Origin: Lanius collurio
Lineage: Eukaryota; Chordata; Aves; Passeriformes; Laniidae
DNA length: 64,000 nt
NCBI GenBank assembly: GCA_020086605.1
Contig: JACBWW010000021.1
Location: 8,221,330-8,285,329, forward strand
Direction: 5' to 3'
Shown piece by piece: positions 13,201-26,550 of this stretch (position 1 is its first letter; each line of letters begins with the position of its first letter). The notes under the pieces are model-generated. The model saw only the letters and a list, made by a program, of their open reading frames with translations, ran no database searches and had not been told where the DNA came from. Made by a program: the position numbers and the translations under genes.

Positions 13201-14842
13201 TGGATCACTGAATGATGTCGCTAACAGCCTGTCAGAGATATCAGATATTTACAGCAGAATAAGGCACCACATCAGATAAAGTAAAATACATCCTCTCAAG
13301 GATATAGAAATATGGAAAGGAATCACTCCAGCTGCATTTCAAGTCTGGCTAATTTCCATAACTCCTGAGAAGAGGCTTTGTGTGGTGCTAGTTCTTGTTT
13401 CAAGGCACCCATCCATGCTGCTGGCATGTGGGAGACCCTCTGGAGCAAGCAAGTTGAAAAATAGCACAGAGCTCACAGACTGGACAATGTTTTAAAGGTA
13501 AAAACACATACAGGTATCTACTAAATTGGGCAACATAAACTAAAGGAACCTTTAAAATAATATTGTCTACATGCCACTAAATATGTCCCAAGCAAGTATT
13601 TTGCTGTCCTAGAAGTGATGGCTTCCTATTGTAGCCTTTTTGATGAAGCTGTTATGGAAAGACGCTTTTTTGATAAACCAGTAAAAAGCAAGTAAATATA
13701 TCATTGTGAAATATATTACAATTTAATGCAATTGTGCACAGGCTATGATCTATCTGGTTCTAACCAAATTTTTGAAACCTCCTCATTATTAAACATAGTC
13801 AGAATTATTAAAAACTTCAAGCCATTCAAGTGAATGAGTAAGAATAGGAATTCTGCATTTGGGAGTGAAGTCCCTATATTTTTTGCTTTGATACCAGCTT
13901 GCCCTTGGACAGGATGTAACACAGCTGGTGTTCCTGTTCAGGAAGACTGCGAATTGCAGTTCCAGCTATCTCTAGAGATTCAGCTATGAGATGAGAGTCC
14001 AGTAACAGGTATTCACAACTGACCTCAGCATTTTTCTGAGCATCTGTGTAGTGCCTCTATCAGCCACTTCATGGATATGTGCAATATCCCTCCTGAATAA
14101 AGAAACCAAGAAAGGTGTTAGAAGACATCCAATATGGCTATACATTTCCAAAATTGTACTCGGGACACCAACAGCATTTGGGTTGAGGGGACTTCCATCC
14201 TGGTAATGAGGATTTCTATGACATTTTGGGACTGGAAAGATGCTTCACAGCACTAACACCACACCAGCATTCTAAGGAGGAACACTGAGTCTCCATCTCC
14301 AGCAACACAGTGAATGCAACCTGATGAAGGAGGTTCAATTAAAAAGTTAATTCCTCTCTTTTAATCTTGCAATGCCAGCCTGCAGAGATGACTCAAACAA
14401 ACTTGGATTCTTCCTTGAAACTATAAGTTTGGATGATAAAGGCAATTGTTGAGGAGTAATGATATCTACATGTTTTTGACTTAAGTAAGTCTGTTAAAAT
14501 TAGAGATACATAAAACCAAATTTGACACAAAAAGCAGTCTCTTTGGATGACCTTTCTGGTTAATCTGCTATTTCACATGAACGCAATGACCAAGCTGGGA
14601 GTTTGCATCTGTCATGCCCCAGCAGTTGAGGGCAGGGGCCAGGGACCTTCCCAATGCTGTGCAGAGGATGGGGAACAAGTGACATGGCCACAGTGCAATT
14701 AACACCCCAGGACACTGTCACTGTCCCCCCCACTGTCCCAGGCCTTGGGATCCTGATGTGCTGGCACAATGGGTACAGAGAGCTGGGGTCTCCCTCCCCA
14801 TCCTCCCTGCCCCATGGGCCATGGACCTGACTTGGTCTACAC

Positions 14843-15415
14843 CTGAGGTGAAGGTCACATTTTTCTCCACAACCCATAACCCCTTCCAGTCTCTAAGAAG
14901 AGGCAATTGCTCCCTTTACTCCCTCCGTGTCACTACTTGAGAAGATGCTGTTGTACCCTATAGGCCTCTCAGAGATTCCACCTGAAGAGAAACCACTATT
15001 TCCCCATACCCCTCTCCCAATCTCTACTTGTGAGTGTGATGTACCCCTCTCCCAATCTCTACCTGAGGGGAAGGTGCCATTCCCATCTATACCCTCTCCT
15101 GGTCTCCTCCTGAGGGGAAGATGCCATGACTCGCTGTACCCCTCTCTTGATCAACACCTGAGGGGATGGCGCCATTTTCCCACTGCACCTCTCTCACAGT
15201 CTCATCCTGAGGGGAAAGCAACACTCCCTCCTCATACCCTTCTTCAGTTGATTACCTGAGGCAAAGGTACCATTCCCTTTCGTACCCCTCTTCCGATCTC
15301 TGCCTGAAGGGAAGGCGCTATTCCCCACGAACCTTCTCCCGGTATCTGCCTAAGAAGTAGATGCCACTGCCCCATGTAACCGTCTCCGGTCTCTACCCGA
15401 GGCGAAGGCGTCACT
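14843..15415. repeat. Degenerate ~48-bp minisatellite, about 13 units
   Basis: The block CTGAGGGGAAGGTGCCAT, followed by a pyrimidine-rich part containing ACCCCTCTC and ending in 'atctctac', recurs. Unit starts are near 14843, 14893, 14936, 14982, 15027, 15063, 15110, 15158, 15207, 15256, 15304, 15350 and 15398, so spacing is mostly 43-50 bases with one of 36. Units differ at many places, so the array is old. Spacing is not a constant multiple of three, and stop codons occur, so it is not a repeat-protein gene. It ends where the PARP16 CpG island begins. Confidence 0.85.
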
Positions 15416-15944
15416 CCCCCACACCTCCGTCCTTCCTCCCCGTCCCCACGCAACAAGCACCAGCGCCAGGCGCCCCTGCTCCCGGCGGCGCGGGGCGGGC
15501 GGAGGCGGCTGCGGGGCGGGGCGGCCACGAGCCCTTTGTGATCTGNNNNNNNNNNNNNNNNNNNNNNNNNNNNNNNNNNNNNNNNNNNNNNNNNNNNNNN
15601 NNNNNNNNNNNNNNNNNNNNNNNNNNNNNNNNNNNNNNNNNNNNNNNNNNNNNNNNNNNNNNNNNNNNNNNNNNNNNNNNNNNNNNNNNNNNNNNNNNNN
15701 NNNNNNNNNNNNNNNNNNNNNNNNNNNNNNNNNNNNNNNNNNNNNNNNNNNNNNNNNNNNNNNNNNNNNNNNNNNNNNNNNNNNNNNNNNNNNNNNNNNN
15801 NNNNNNNNNNNNNNNNNNNNNNNNNNNNNNNNNNNNNNNNNNNNNNNNNNNNNNNNNNNNNNNNNNNNNNNNNNNNNNNNNNNNNNNNNNNNNNNNNNNN
15901 NNNNNNNNNTCGGAGCGGCCGGCGCTCGGCAGCCCCCGCCGGGC
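15416..15944 (+). promoter_or_regulatory. PARP16 CpG-island promoter region, mostly missing
   Basis: From about 15465 the sequence turns very GC- and CpG-rich and stays so through the first PARP16 exon. No TATA box is visible in the sequenced part. Most of the region is a run of N, so the transcription start cannot be placed. Confidence 0.6.
15546..15909. other. Assembly gap (364 N)
   Basis: An unbroken run of N inside GC-rich DNA directly upstream of the PARP16 start codon. Open frames that run across it are artefacts. The PARP16 5' UTR and core promoter lie in it or next to it. Confidence 0.99.
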
Positions 15945-18900
15945 ATGTCAGCGCCCGGCCCCGACCCCGGCGAGGCGGCCCCGGGCGCCAGGGAGGCGGC
16001 GCGGCGGGACCCGCTGGCCGCCGACCTGCGATGCAGCCTGTTCGCCGCCGCGCTGCAGAGCTACAAGCGCGACTCGGCGCTGAGGCCCTTCCCGGGCCGC
16101 TACGCCAGCGGCGACACCAAGGACTTCGAGGGGCTGGTGAGTGCCGGGGGCCGGCCCGGGGGAGCTGCCCGCAGAGCCGAGGCACCTCCTCGATGGGGGA
16201 GCACGGGCTGCCCGCCGAGGTGAGGGCAGCGGCACCGCAGGGTCACGAATTAAGCAGGATCAAGCGTCTATCCAGTCAAGGAATTCAGGTTTAAAAGAGT
16301 ACATGGGATTCTGACCGATAAACCCACAATGGGAAACGCCCAGAGCTGGTGTGGGCACGTGAAGTAACAAACGATAGGTAACAGTGAGCGACAGGACGAG
16401 AGGAAGCAGCCTCAAGATGCTCGAGTATTCTGGAATATTTCTACCCTGAAAGGGTGGTCAGGCATTAGAATAGGCTGCCCAGGGAAGTGGTGCAATCACT
16501 ATCCCTGGAGGTGTTCAGAAAACACGTAGATATGGCACTTGGGGACATGATTTAGTGGTGGGCTTGGCAAAATTAGGTTAATGGTTGGACTCAATAATCT
16601 CAGACGTCTTTTCCAGTCTTAATGTTTCTAACATTCTATGAAGCGTTATGAGAGCTTGCCCAACATGAAATGCAAATTCATATTGAAGGGTTTGCAATTA
16701 CATGGCTTGAACACCCCCATGTCAGGCCTGCTGCACATACTGCTTTGTGACAGCTTGTTTTATCTCAGGAGTCTGATTGTTCCTGTACAAACCCTACAGA
16801 TACTGTTGGTAATATAACTGTTTATAACTTGGCTGCTATTTGCTTTCAGAGTAATTGACAGACTTCCCCATAAACTGGATACAAGTGTTTGTATCTCAGA
16901 ACAGAACCTGTTTTTCAGTTTGTTGGGGTGAAATGTTGTTTTGTTTTCACTAGAGGTCCCTGTTTAATCGCAGTGGCACTAAGGAGCTTGTGCTAAATGC
17001 CCTCTATTAGCTTGCAGATACCAACGCTCTACCAAGCCTGAAAGAGCTTCTGGAGTCTGTTCCAAATACAGATAAAAGGACATGGGACCTGTTTAGTTGG
17101 ATTCTATCATCTAAAGTCTTCATGATACAAAGTACTAAGAAACAGGATGTAAGTTTTGAATTCTGAAAATCTTGATGAGAGTTTTGTTTTTAAGGCAAAC
17201 GTGCACTTCAGAGAGTATTTCCTCCTGTCAGAATTAAGTTGGTTATTGTGAGAGCTTGACAGTTGAACATAAATCCATTCTTCTCTGTATATGGGGAGGG
17301 GTGTTTTTAAATAAAATTTTCAGGAACACTGGTTGGAAGAAATAGTTACACTGTCAGTAGTTGATTATGGGCAGTGACTGTAGTTGGTTACTGCAGTTAA
17401 TATAACACATACATGCATAATTTAGTCCGATAGAGTCCAAGTCGGGTGTCATGGAGTGGGTCCTGCTTGTCACTGAGAAAGAGGACTCTTGTCTTCTGCA
17501 TACTACCCCAAAAAGGGAAAGGTTCAGAACCACTGAGGCACTTCTGTAATAGGGATCAAAATAGTTGTAGAGATTAGCAGCAAGATGAAAACAACATCTA
17601 TTTTCATGGGTTTTTCTCTTGCAAGATCAGCTGATGAATATATTGTCTTAGTAGCAAAAATAGAATTATGATATTGTCCTTGCATCATAAATTAATTCAT
17701 AATTACAATTCAGGTTTGAGTTTTTTTTCTGGAGAGAAGAATTTAGGATTTAACTTTGATAGCAAAAAACCAACAGATTTTTTTACTGTCCACTTACTTC
17801 TTCTGAATTGTGACAGTGTTGAATCCTAACTCAGAAAAATATAATCAGAATACATTAAACAGTATGAAGGGACAGGAAGCAGAATTTCCAGTGAGTAATC
17901 TAACCATATAAACCAACACTAATATTCTTTCCTGTTTTTAAGTACGAGAAGATCCAGGAACTCACAGGGATGTCTGGGGCTGCGGTTCCTCCTCCAGACT
18001 ACCTCTTTGAGATCGTGTACTGTGATCAAATGAACACCAAGTTTGCTGAGACCAAGGGAGAGCAGGACCTTATCTACGCCTTTCATGGGAGTCGCCTGGA
18101 GAACTTCCATTCCATCCTGCACCATGGCCTGCACTGCCACTTGAACAGGGTGAGGCTCCTGCCATTGAACACCATCTTACCTTGGTCACTTGCAGCTTGG
18201 GACACTTTTAAAAATAGGCCCAGATTCCTTTTGGGGTATGAAATGTGCTGATGATCTTGTACTGCTGTTTTCCTTTCAGTGTAGGCCTTTGTGGATGAGT
18301 GTGTTGGATTTTCTAGTGCAGCCTGAGGGTGAATACTGGAAGTGGCATGAAACCCTTTTCACCAGCGTGACAATTTATGACTGTCCTTTGGTTCTTTATA
18401 AGGAAGTGTAATTCCCCTGAAAATCCTGACCTGTCTGACAGCCTGCAGCTGGGAAGTGCCTGTCTACAGAGGAGGAGGATAGTGGAGATTTTCTGCCTGG
18501 CCTTGTGTTTAGATCAGCAGAGTTTCAGGTGCTACTTGCAAGTGGAGCCTTCTTAAATGGTCTGGTTTAGGGAGACATCCCATGGGATTTGCACCTCTTG
18601 TGATTTCAGTGGAAAGGCAGTTGAGACTCCTGGCTTTTTGTGTCAGTTGTAAGGCAGCTTTGACACAGCACCTGCTTGACCTTCCAGTCAACCTGGACTA
18701 TGTCATTTTCCTTACATTCTCAATGAGTAATGATTTACCAGGTACAATGGACTTACAGGAGTAATAATTTTAGCCAGTGTGGCAAATTGAAAAGTACTTT
18801 CTTCTTTTCTAGTAAAGCATAGATTTAAATGAACTAAAGCCTTACTTTGTTTAGGGAGTTTGGATTACTTGAATGATGACAGTCTCAATAAATCGATGAA

Positions 18901-20626
18901 ATGCCTTTTAAGAGCGGTGCAGTCATGTTGATGTAAAATACTTATGCTGGCAAACTAACTCCAAATCCGGGAAAGCATGAATCTGTCCACACCAAGTGCT
19001 CTGCCAAGCAGCTAATTTGAGGGATGGGAGAGGGCAGCAGCCCCACCCCAAGGAGGTTGTGCCAAGACAAAAACAGTGCATGGACCAGGCCCAACACGGG
19101 TCAGAAAGGCCTTTCGTAATTTACCTTCAGAAGCAGAACTGGCAGTCTGAAAGGAAAGAACACTTGTATGTTGTTTGAGGTTTGCAGCGCATGATTTTAG
19201 GATAGATTTCTGCTCTGTTTCAGACATCCCTGTTTGGTGAAGGCACCTATCTGACCAGTGACCTGAGCCTGGCTCTGCTGTACAGCCCTCACGGTCTTGG
19301 CTGGCAGCGAAGTGCACTGGGCTCTATCCTCAGTTGTGTGGCTGTTTGTGAGATCATTGACCACCCAGATGTAAAGTGTCAGGTGAAAAAGAAAGGTGAG
19401 TCTATTACAGTAATAACTGTGTATAGTTACATCTATCCTTGGTGTTGTTTTTCTTTCACTGTTAAGATCAGTGGCTTCTTGAGCACTGGATGGGAGACTC
19501 ACCTCCTTGTCACCCTGGTCTGGGCCATAATGTCATCCATACCAAGGATGACTAGGAGTGGTATAGCCTCAAGCAAACTTCTCAGTCTATTCTTGGATTC
19601 AGGGGAATACCAAGACTAGATCTTTGGTTATCTCATTCCCATTCTTCTGGGGGGTGTGTATGGGGGTGTTGGTTGTTTACTTTTTTTGCAGTTACTAGTA
19701 AGTTCTGAATTTTTTTTTCTTTTCCCAATTCAGATTCAGAAGAAATAGACAGAAAAAGGGCAAGAGTGAAAAACAGCGAAGGGGGAGACGTACCACAGAA
19801 ATACTTTGTTGTCACAAACAACCAGCTCTTACGAGTTAAATACTTGCTAGTGTATTCACAGAAGCAGCATAGGAGGTAAGAGTTCAGCTGTCCAGAGGGA
19901 TGAGCTGCTACAACAGCCAGATAAACACATCTTTTTGAAAAACAACAGAAAACAACCAAGAAAGACTCTGCACTGCCAGAATATGTTTTCAGCCTGTTTC
20001 CTATGGAAATAAGTCTTAGACCATCATGTTGCTTCTGTCTCACTCTTTGACACTCCCAGGCTCGGCTAAATTTGCTTTTTTACCAGACCTGTAAGCACTT
20101 AGTGTCTGTGAGAGCTCTAATTATCTGTTTGTGGCAGGAAACCAAGAGTGGACGTCTGGTGAGTGCAGCTCTTAAAACTGCCTCAGTTTTAACTCTGCCC
20201 TTATCTATCCTAAGTGGCAGTGTTCACTCAGCTAATCAACATGTGTACAGGCCAGGCAGCTGCAACCCCAGACCACAGGGAAAGGTGTGAGCATGGGGAC
20301 AAAAGACACGTGTATGGAGACCTAAGGAAAAGGGATGTGGTGAAAATCAGGCTTTGTTAGTTACGGGGATTGTGGAACAGCTTTCTCTTTATTGTATTTG
20401 CTTAAAATATCAAAACCTGAGATATTCTTTGTCAAGTATTCATGCATATTTGACAGAGTTAATGCACTTTTTCCTTTTCAGGCCTTCTAATGAATCTTCC
20501 TGGTTTTACACCCACCGTTTTGCCCTAATGATGATGTTGTACCTGCTATTGCTGATAGTGATAGGGGCCAGCAACTCGCCAACCTTCATCTACTACTGGC
20601 ACAGAATGTTTGACTCGGAGAGATGA
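15945..20626 (+). CDS. PARP16: PARP16, ER-membrane mono-ADP-ribosyltransferase (6 coding exons, 331 aa)
   Basis: Coding exons are 15945-16136, 17011-17148, 17943-18149, 19224-19395, 19734-19875 and 20482-20626. All introns are GT-AG, and the 996 coding bases stay in frame to the TGA. The protein has the N-terminal helical domain (about 1-100; '[10 protein letters not shown]', 'ALQSYKRDS') and a PARP catalytic domain (about 110-280). Aligned to the human enzyme, the H-Y-Y triad falls at H158 ('[13 protein letters not shown]'), Y188 ('[11 protein letters not shown]') and Y260 ('KYFVVTNNQ'). A tail-anchor helix follows at about 297-313. The family is known to sit in the ER membrane with the catalytic domain in the cytosol and to mono-ADP-ribosylate PERK and IRE1 in the unfolded-protein response. 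Human PARP16 has 322 aa; the extra residues are mostly at the N-terminus. The start ATG has G at -3 and is the first in the open GC-rich exon. It is intact with no frameshift. Confidence 0.97.
16424..16641 (+). repeat. CR1 LINE 3' fragment in PARP16 intron 1, sense
   Basis: Blocks 'taggctgcccagggaagtgg' and 'ctatccctggaggtgttcag', then 'gttaatggttggactcaata' and a 'ttctatgaag' end mark it as CR1. The 'gttaatggttggactcaata' wording sets it apart from the copies at 6233 and 61000, so it belongs to a different CR1 subfamily. Confidence 0.88.
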
Positions 20627-20714
20627 ACCACCCGAGATGATAAACTGTTACTTTCACCACGTGCCTTAAGAATAGCTGATCTGCAGTGCACTGCATCTAT
20701 TCCAGAGCTCTGGA

Positions 20715-20720
20715 AATAAA
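20715..20720 (+). terminator. PARP16 poly(A) signal AATAAA
   Basis: The first canonical AATAAA after the PARP16 stop codon, 89 bases downstream. It would give a very short 3' UTR. Later signals could also be used. Confidence 0.6.
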
Positions 20721-23700
20721 GGTGCCTGGAGCTTTCCAGTTCTGTCACCAATACATTAATCCTCATGGCATCTCTGCATTTATTCGTATTTCTGTGTTCC
20801 TGGGATTCATGAGGATGCCGAGTACAGCTGAAAAGGATCACAGTGGTGCAGTTTAGCATGAGCCAGTCCTTAAGGGTCCATGGGAAAAAAGGTTATTTAA
20901 GATTAATGAAAACTAAGCGTGGAAACACTCAGGTGTAACTTATTTTCTGTCAAGCTGAAGTATGTTTGCACAAGTTGGCATGGAGGATTTTTCTGTATGT
21001 CAGGCAAAGCAGCCTGTTTGAGAGTCTTATCAGTATGTTTTCAGAAACTGAATCTAGTGATGTTTGGCATGTATCAATGAAGATGGAATTACTTTTAAAC
21101 TTTTAAAACTAACTTTGGTCAGGAGTTTTTATATTTGAGCATAATGATTGTAAGGGAAAAAAAACACAGCAAGAAATAAAACAACCACTAAAATGGAAGA
21201 AGTTAAATGGTTTCTAGTGTGGGTTTTTTTCCCCTCTGTAGAACATTGTTGTGTTTTAATCCTCGCTGGCAGCCAAGCACCATTCCAAAACATAGTTACT
21301 AGACTTCTATGAGGAAAATTCATTCTATCCTGGACAAAAACAGCACAAACATCTACAAGGCTAGTGGTCTCAGCCATGATCTGTTTTATCCTAGCTTACT
21401 GTGCGGATTAGACAAACTCAGGGTTTTCAGCATCAGTGCTGAATAAGGATTGTTCTTACTAAACTGGGGATTTGTTAGAGAACACACCATGTGCAAGTTA
21501 GTAATGCAACATACACAGGGCAACACTCCTTCCTGTCAAGTCATTTGTGTTAGCTGTTGTTACAAAGCAACCTACAACTGCCTGAAACAGAAAAAGGAGC
21601 AAAGAAGTGTCCTCTGATTAGTGACTGGCCATGGGATAACTCCATGAAGACCCAAGGATTCTAGGCAAAGAAAAGACACATCTGTGCCACAGTTGACTCT
21701 CTCAGCCCAGCCTTTAGTAGATTTGATAAATGCAGGTTTTCATTGCATGGTGAACTTTAACCGCAAAAAAAAAATCTCATCACATATTTCCAGCAAATGA
21801 GTGTGATTACTACCTTACTCATTAAATATTTCAAAGAAAATATCTTCTTTTTCTGATGTTGTTCTGGTACCTAATTGCCAGAAATAATGTCCTGGTAATC
21901 AGGTTTTTTTAACTTAAGGCTGACAACAAATTCATTTACAGCAACCCCTCTTCTTGGTGACTGGAGCTAGACACATTTATCCCAGTTAATTTTGCTGCCA
22001 GAACAAATTTATTTATTCACCATACAGCTTGCAAAACAAGAACATTATAATCCAATTTCCCATTGCCTTTTACAGCCTGTTAATAACACTCACTGTCAAG
22101 GAACACTCAGCTTCTCAGCCCAAGAAGTGTCCATGCTAATTATCGCAGAGATTTGCAATTAAAATATAATTACTAATAATTCATTGTGCAACAGGTTCAA
22201 CTACTTTATAGTAGTTTACTCCTTTTCAATGCAGAAACTTGGGGTTTGAGAGACACACTCAGGGGTCCTGGGAGTATTTGCCCATTTTTGGTCTTCCTCA
22301 GCATGTTATATTAAATGTTGTGCCATGTAAATATACAAGTTTATGGGAAGTAATGTGGCAGCCAGAAAACCTGGAGGTATTTGATGCTGTCTAAAGGGTA
22401 TTGGTTTGTTAAAAGCCTAGTATGTCTGAAAAAAACTCCATCTTTTGGAACAGATTGGCTATTTGGGGCTGTTTGGAAAAGGAGGTTGAGCGGCAGTTGT
22501 GGGATGGCTGTCTGCTAGCACTGCAGGGAAAGGCACAAACCTGGGAGCTCCTGAGCCAGAAGAAAGGAACACAGCAGGGATTTAAAGCTCTTTTCTTAAG
22601 GTTTCTTTGCATAGGAAAGTTTCTGAGAGTAAGCAAAAGAAGTAATCATAGCTCCAGGCTATGTCCCCAAAGAGAAAGCATTGTGGAGGCTCATGGCAGA
22701 CAAGCACAGTCCAGCTCTGCAATGAAATCAGCATGTATCAAAGGAAAAAAAACAGCTTTTTCTGCTTTGATCAGTTTGAATAGACCCAAAAAAAATGAGG
22801 TGGCTGCAGGTGGGAGCTGAGTCCTGATGGATGTGTGTGGAGAATCCCTTGGAGAGCTCGTAGCCCTATCCCTCATGCTCAGGCCTGCAGGAATTGTGGG
22901 CACAGCCTCATCGTTGCTTCAGCTGCACAGCTGCAGAGCGAGGCAACAGCAATGGGAAAATATTTTAAATACATTTAAGGTGCTCAGATCCTACCTAGCA
23001 GCCTGGCAAAATACTTAATATCCTACTCCCACGCTTGTTTTCTGTGCTCCCTGCTGATTTCAGCATGTGTTTCCCAACGTGGCAAGGTGCAGTCAGCTGG
23101 ATTAACGCGGGTATTGTGCTGAGTAACTAACAGTATTATGAATTAACCCAAGGTTTGTGTTAGCCTCTTAAGCCACTTGCATGGCTCTTTGAACATGCAC
23201 AGTGCTATAAAAACACTAACAGGGAATGAATCAGAATTTCCTCCCGAACAAAGGGCCGCTGTGTTTGAAGCAGGCGGCCCAGGGTGAGGTCGAGGAGTTG
23301 TAAAATACAGAGCTACCTGCTTTTATTAAGATGTTCATTACATTACTGTGGTGAATATTAAGGAATTGTTACTGAATCAGACAAATCTGATCTGGGCTGG
23401 GACTGCAAGAAATGTGGTAACTGGTGTTTCCTTGGTGGGAATGGGCAGGTTTTGAGGAAGTAGGAGAATTTTTCTCCCACAAGCAGACATAGATAAGACA
23501 TATATAAAGTATTTTTTGTCTCTCAATGTATTTTATATATATTCATATATGGAGATCTCAGGAGCCAGCTGAGGAGAAGGGCAGGTGCTGTTGGAGACAA
23601 GGGGTTTGAGGCAACATGGGGAGACAGGGGGAAGCCCCACAGCAAGTGGGACCAGCCCTAAGCAGAGGGGAAAGCAAGATTCTGGGATTCATGCTCCCAA

Positions 23701-26550
23701 TAAGTGATGCAAAAATCTTGTGCTCTCTAAAGTGTGAGCAAATAATAGAAATGCAAGAATATTCAAAGCAGGCCTGGGCTTTGGTCCCCCTTTGGCAAGA
23801 TCCCGACACACACTGATCCCAGCTCCCCCAGGGAGGTGCTGCCCACCTGCTTGCTCCCCCTTCCTGCATGCAGTGGGCATGTGGCTTGGCAGCACACTCT
23901 TCCAGTTACATTTTTCTTCTCTCAAGAAAGCTGTCACTTTGGGCACCTTGCCCACACTCCAGGCTCCACAAGATGTCACTTTGAACATCAGCAACAGGAG
24001 GGAAGGTATAAAAGAGATGGGCAAAAGGAGCAGTGCTGGAGTGCCTGCAATCATCCCAAGAGATGTGCTATGCTTCCCCTAAGGACTAAGGTATATATGC
24101 TTGCCAGGATCCCCCTTTTCTACTCTTCATAGAGATCTTTTCCAACATAAATTACTGTAAGATCACAGAGTCCACCTAAAGCCAAACCTACTTTTGCCTT
24201 TTCACTGTACCCATGGGGTGTAAAGGTGGTGGATCCTTCCCACAAGGGAAAGTGTTTCTTGCTCCTCAGAGACCTCCAAGCTCTCCTGTTGCTGGGCAAG
24301 AGGAGACATGTGGTCTTAGGTGCATGAGCAATGTTGGATCTGTTCTGTCCCACTCAGCAAAAAGTGGATGAAGATAGTTTTCAGTAGATTAAAGATACTT
24401 TCCTGCTTAATCAAGGCTTGCCAGAGAACCAACACACCTTCAAGGTCTGCCTCCCATCAGCAGTATAAACAAAGAGACCAAAGGAGTGTCTGATGAATAA
24501 ATTACCTTCCCTTACTGCAAGCCGTTCCCATCACCTTTCAAGAAGCCCTTTTTTGCCAGCCTGGCATCAGAGCCCCTGCTCTGTTAGCATTGGGTAATTA
24601 ACATTGAGCAGAACAAGCGCAGGAAAGCCAAAGTGCGATTACGCATCTCATTGGAGTTTGGATGCTTCCTAAATGGCTTACACTAATCCCCACCAGTTGG
24701 TCTGGACTCCTGCAGTTCTAACTGATTTTTTTTTTTCTCCTTGTACTACATGTTTAGCATAAATAATAATTAGTACCAGAAAGGCAAAGGCTGAATACCC
24801 ATGTGGCTTATCATGTCCTCATTGCCCAGCCTCAGCCAGCCTGTAAGGACTACTTGCTACCCCTCCAATTTTAATAATTTGTTAGCTGGGGTACTGGGAC
24901 ACCAGTCCAGATCTGGCTGATGGGGAGACAACATCTCAGAAACAAGGTGGAGAAAAAGCCTCCTCAGTGCCCAAAGGAGATTTGTTTTCTTGAGGGGAAG
25001 ACATCTCCCAGCTCCCTACACATGCAACCACAGCAAGACAAGAGTTGTTTTTAAAACAAAGCTCTTTCATCCTGATAATGTCCAGATGCTCATTCAAAGC
25101 TGCGGTGGCCACAAAAATAACCAAGGAACTGCCTCCTGCCAAGTCCAGAGCTCCTAAGCTGTCCAAAGGTTTAACTAAACTAGGAAAACAACAGCCCACC
25201 TGGCTCTAAACTAAATTTCTCTTCAAAAGCAAAATCCACATTTAATAACAAGCATCAGAGAATGAAAAAAAAGAATCCACTATTTCTAATTACCTGAAAA
25301 GGACAACACAGTTGAATAAATGCAGCTCTTCAACCCACACCCAGAGAAGAGATCTTTGCCTTCACAGGCTACTTCTGGCACAGTTATAGAAAACAAACAA
25401 CCCATGTTACTCACCACAGCTCAGCCGATCCCTCCAGAAACCCTCCTTGCCCTCACCTGCCTCCACCTGGCATGCAGAGGTGCTGATAGACCCCTCCACC
25501 TACCAGCTGCTTCCTATCACTTCCATTGTTGGGACACCTCAGACAACACCTGTGGGGTGGCTGCACCTCCTCTGCTGGGGCAGAGGCAAGGGGCTGGTGT
25601 TACTTAGGGCAAAGCAAATGTGTCCAGCATGTGGCCTGCAACCTGCCAGCTTGCGCTCTGGGACATGGGGACAGAAAGGTCAAGGGGGCCTGGGCAGTGT
25701 CAGGTCTGGTTCTCATTACCCCAAATACCCTCCCTCCTGGTTTGCCCTGTGTTCCACAGAGCTGCTGTGTAATGATATGTCTGTCTGTACCATCCCCTTC
25801 ACACCAGAAAATGGTAGCAGGGACTGTTTTCTCTTCTGGCTGTCTTCAAAAGACAGAAGAAACCTCACCCCACTCCACTGTGGTTCTTTGTACCACTCTT
25901 GCCTGAGCCCCTCCATCCCCACAGCACTCCCTCCCTCCCCACCATGCCTGGAGGATGAATGACCCTGAATTAGCCAACCTCCAGATATTTAGGTCTTTTT
26001 CAGGGTTTTTCACACAGCCATGGGAGAACCAGGCAGGTTCTGAGTCAGGAGATCTGGAATTTCCAGAGAGCTTTTCCAACCACGGGTGGAGAAAACAGTA
26101 AAAACCTGTGATCACACATTTGCAGCCTCAGGGTGACACCATCCATGCAGCTCTACAGCTGGGTGTAGATGCAAAGAGCACTTGAGGACCAGCCACTGCA
26201 GAGACATGACCCTGGACCAGAGAGGAGATGGCAAATTTCCTCCCAGGTGTTGATGCTGGAATTGTGGAGAAGCTTGCTCCCAGAATCAGGGCCAGAGCAT
26301 GCATCAGGTACAAAAAGGATGTTTTTCTAGTTGTCACAGCGCTGCCAGAATACAGCAGAAGGACCATAAATACCCCCAAATATTTTTCACCCTGAGTAAA
26401 GGCAGGAGACACATTCTCAGTCTCTGGGTGGAGACCCTCATCCAATAAAGCTGAGTAGGGAACCTCATCATGAAAATCTCCAGAATAGTCTTACACAACA
26501 AAACACTCCCAAAGTTGTGCCTGCCATCCCCTTGTGGGTATATCTCTTCA
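20721..26550. other. Intergenic DNA between convergent PARP16 and GNRHR
   Basis: About 5.8 kb. No recognisable exon, RNA gene or clear transposon was found. There is a short AT-rich simple stretch near 23500-23550. AT-rich blocks with TAATTA-type motifs (about 22080-22200 and 24580-24680) could be regulatory, but this is only an impression. Confidence 0.55.

Larger units (their letters stand above)
56..14842. other. Intergenic DNA upstream of PARP16; no gene recognised
   Basis: About 14.8 kb with many short open frames but none that I can match to a known protein or join to another by splice sites in a consistent frame. It contains CR1 fragments (about 1029-1140, 6233-6460 and 10149-10250) and a foldback element (1612-1768), listed separately. 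AT-rich blocks such as 600-800 and 13020-13260 look relatively free of repeats and could be conserved non-coding DNA, but this cannot be judged without an alignment. Confidence 0.6.

Noticed and set aside
14843..15415. Regularly spaced repeats, considered as a CRISPR-like array or repeat-protein gene
   Set aside because: The genome is vertebrate, the units are adjacent and diverged rather than identical repeats with unique spacers, and spacing is not in codon steps.
15244..16185. Long open frames crossing the N run near PARP16
   Set aside because: They exist only because N codons read as open; the real coding frame is PARP16 on the + strand from 15945.
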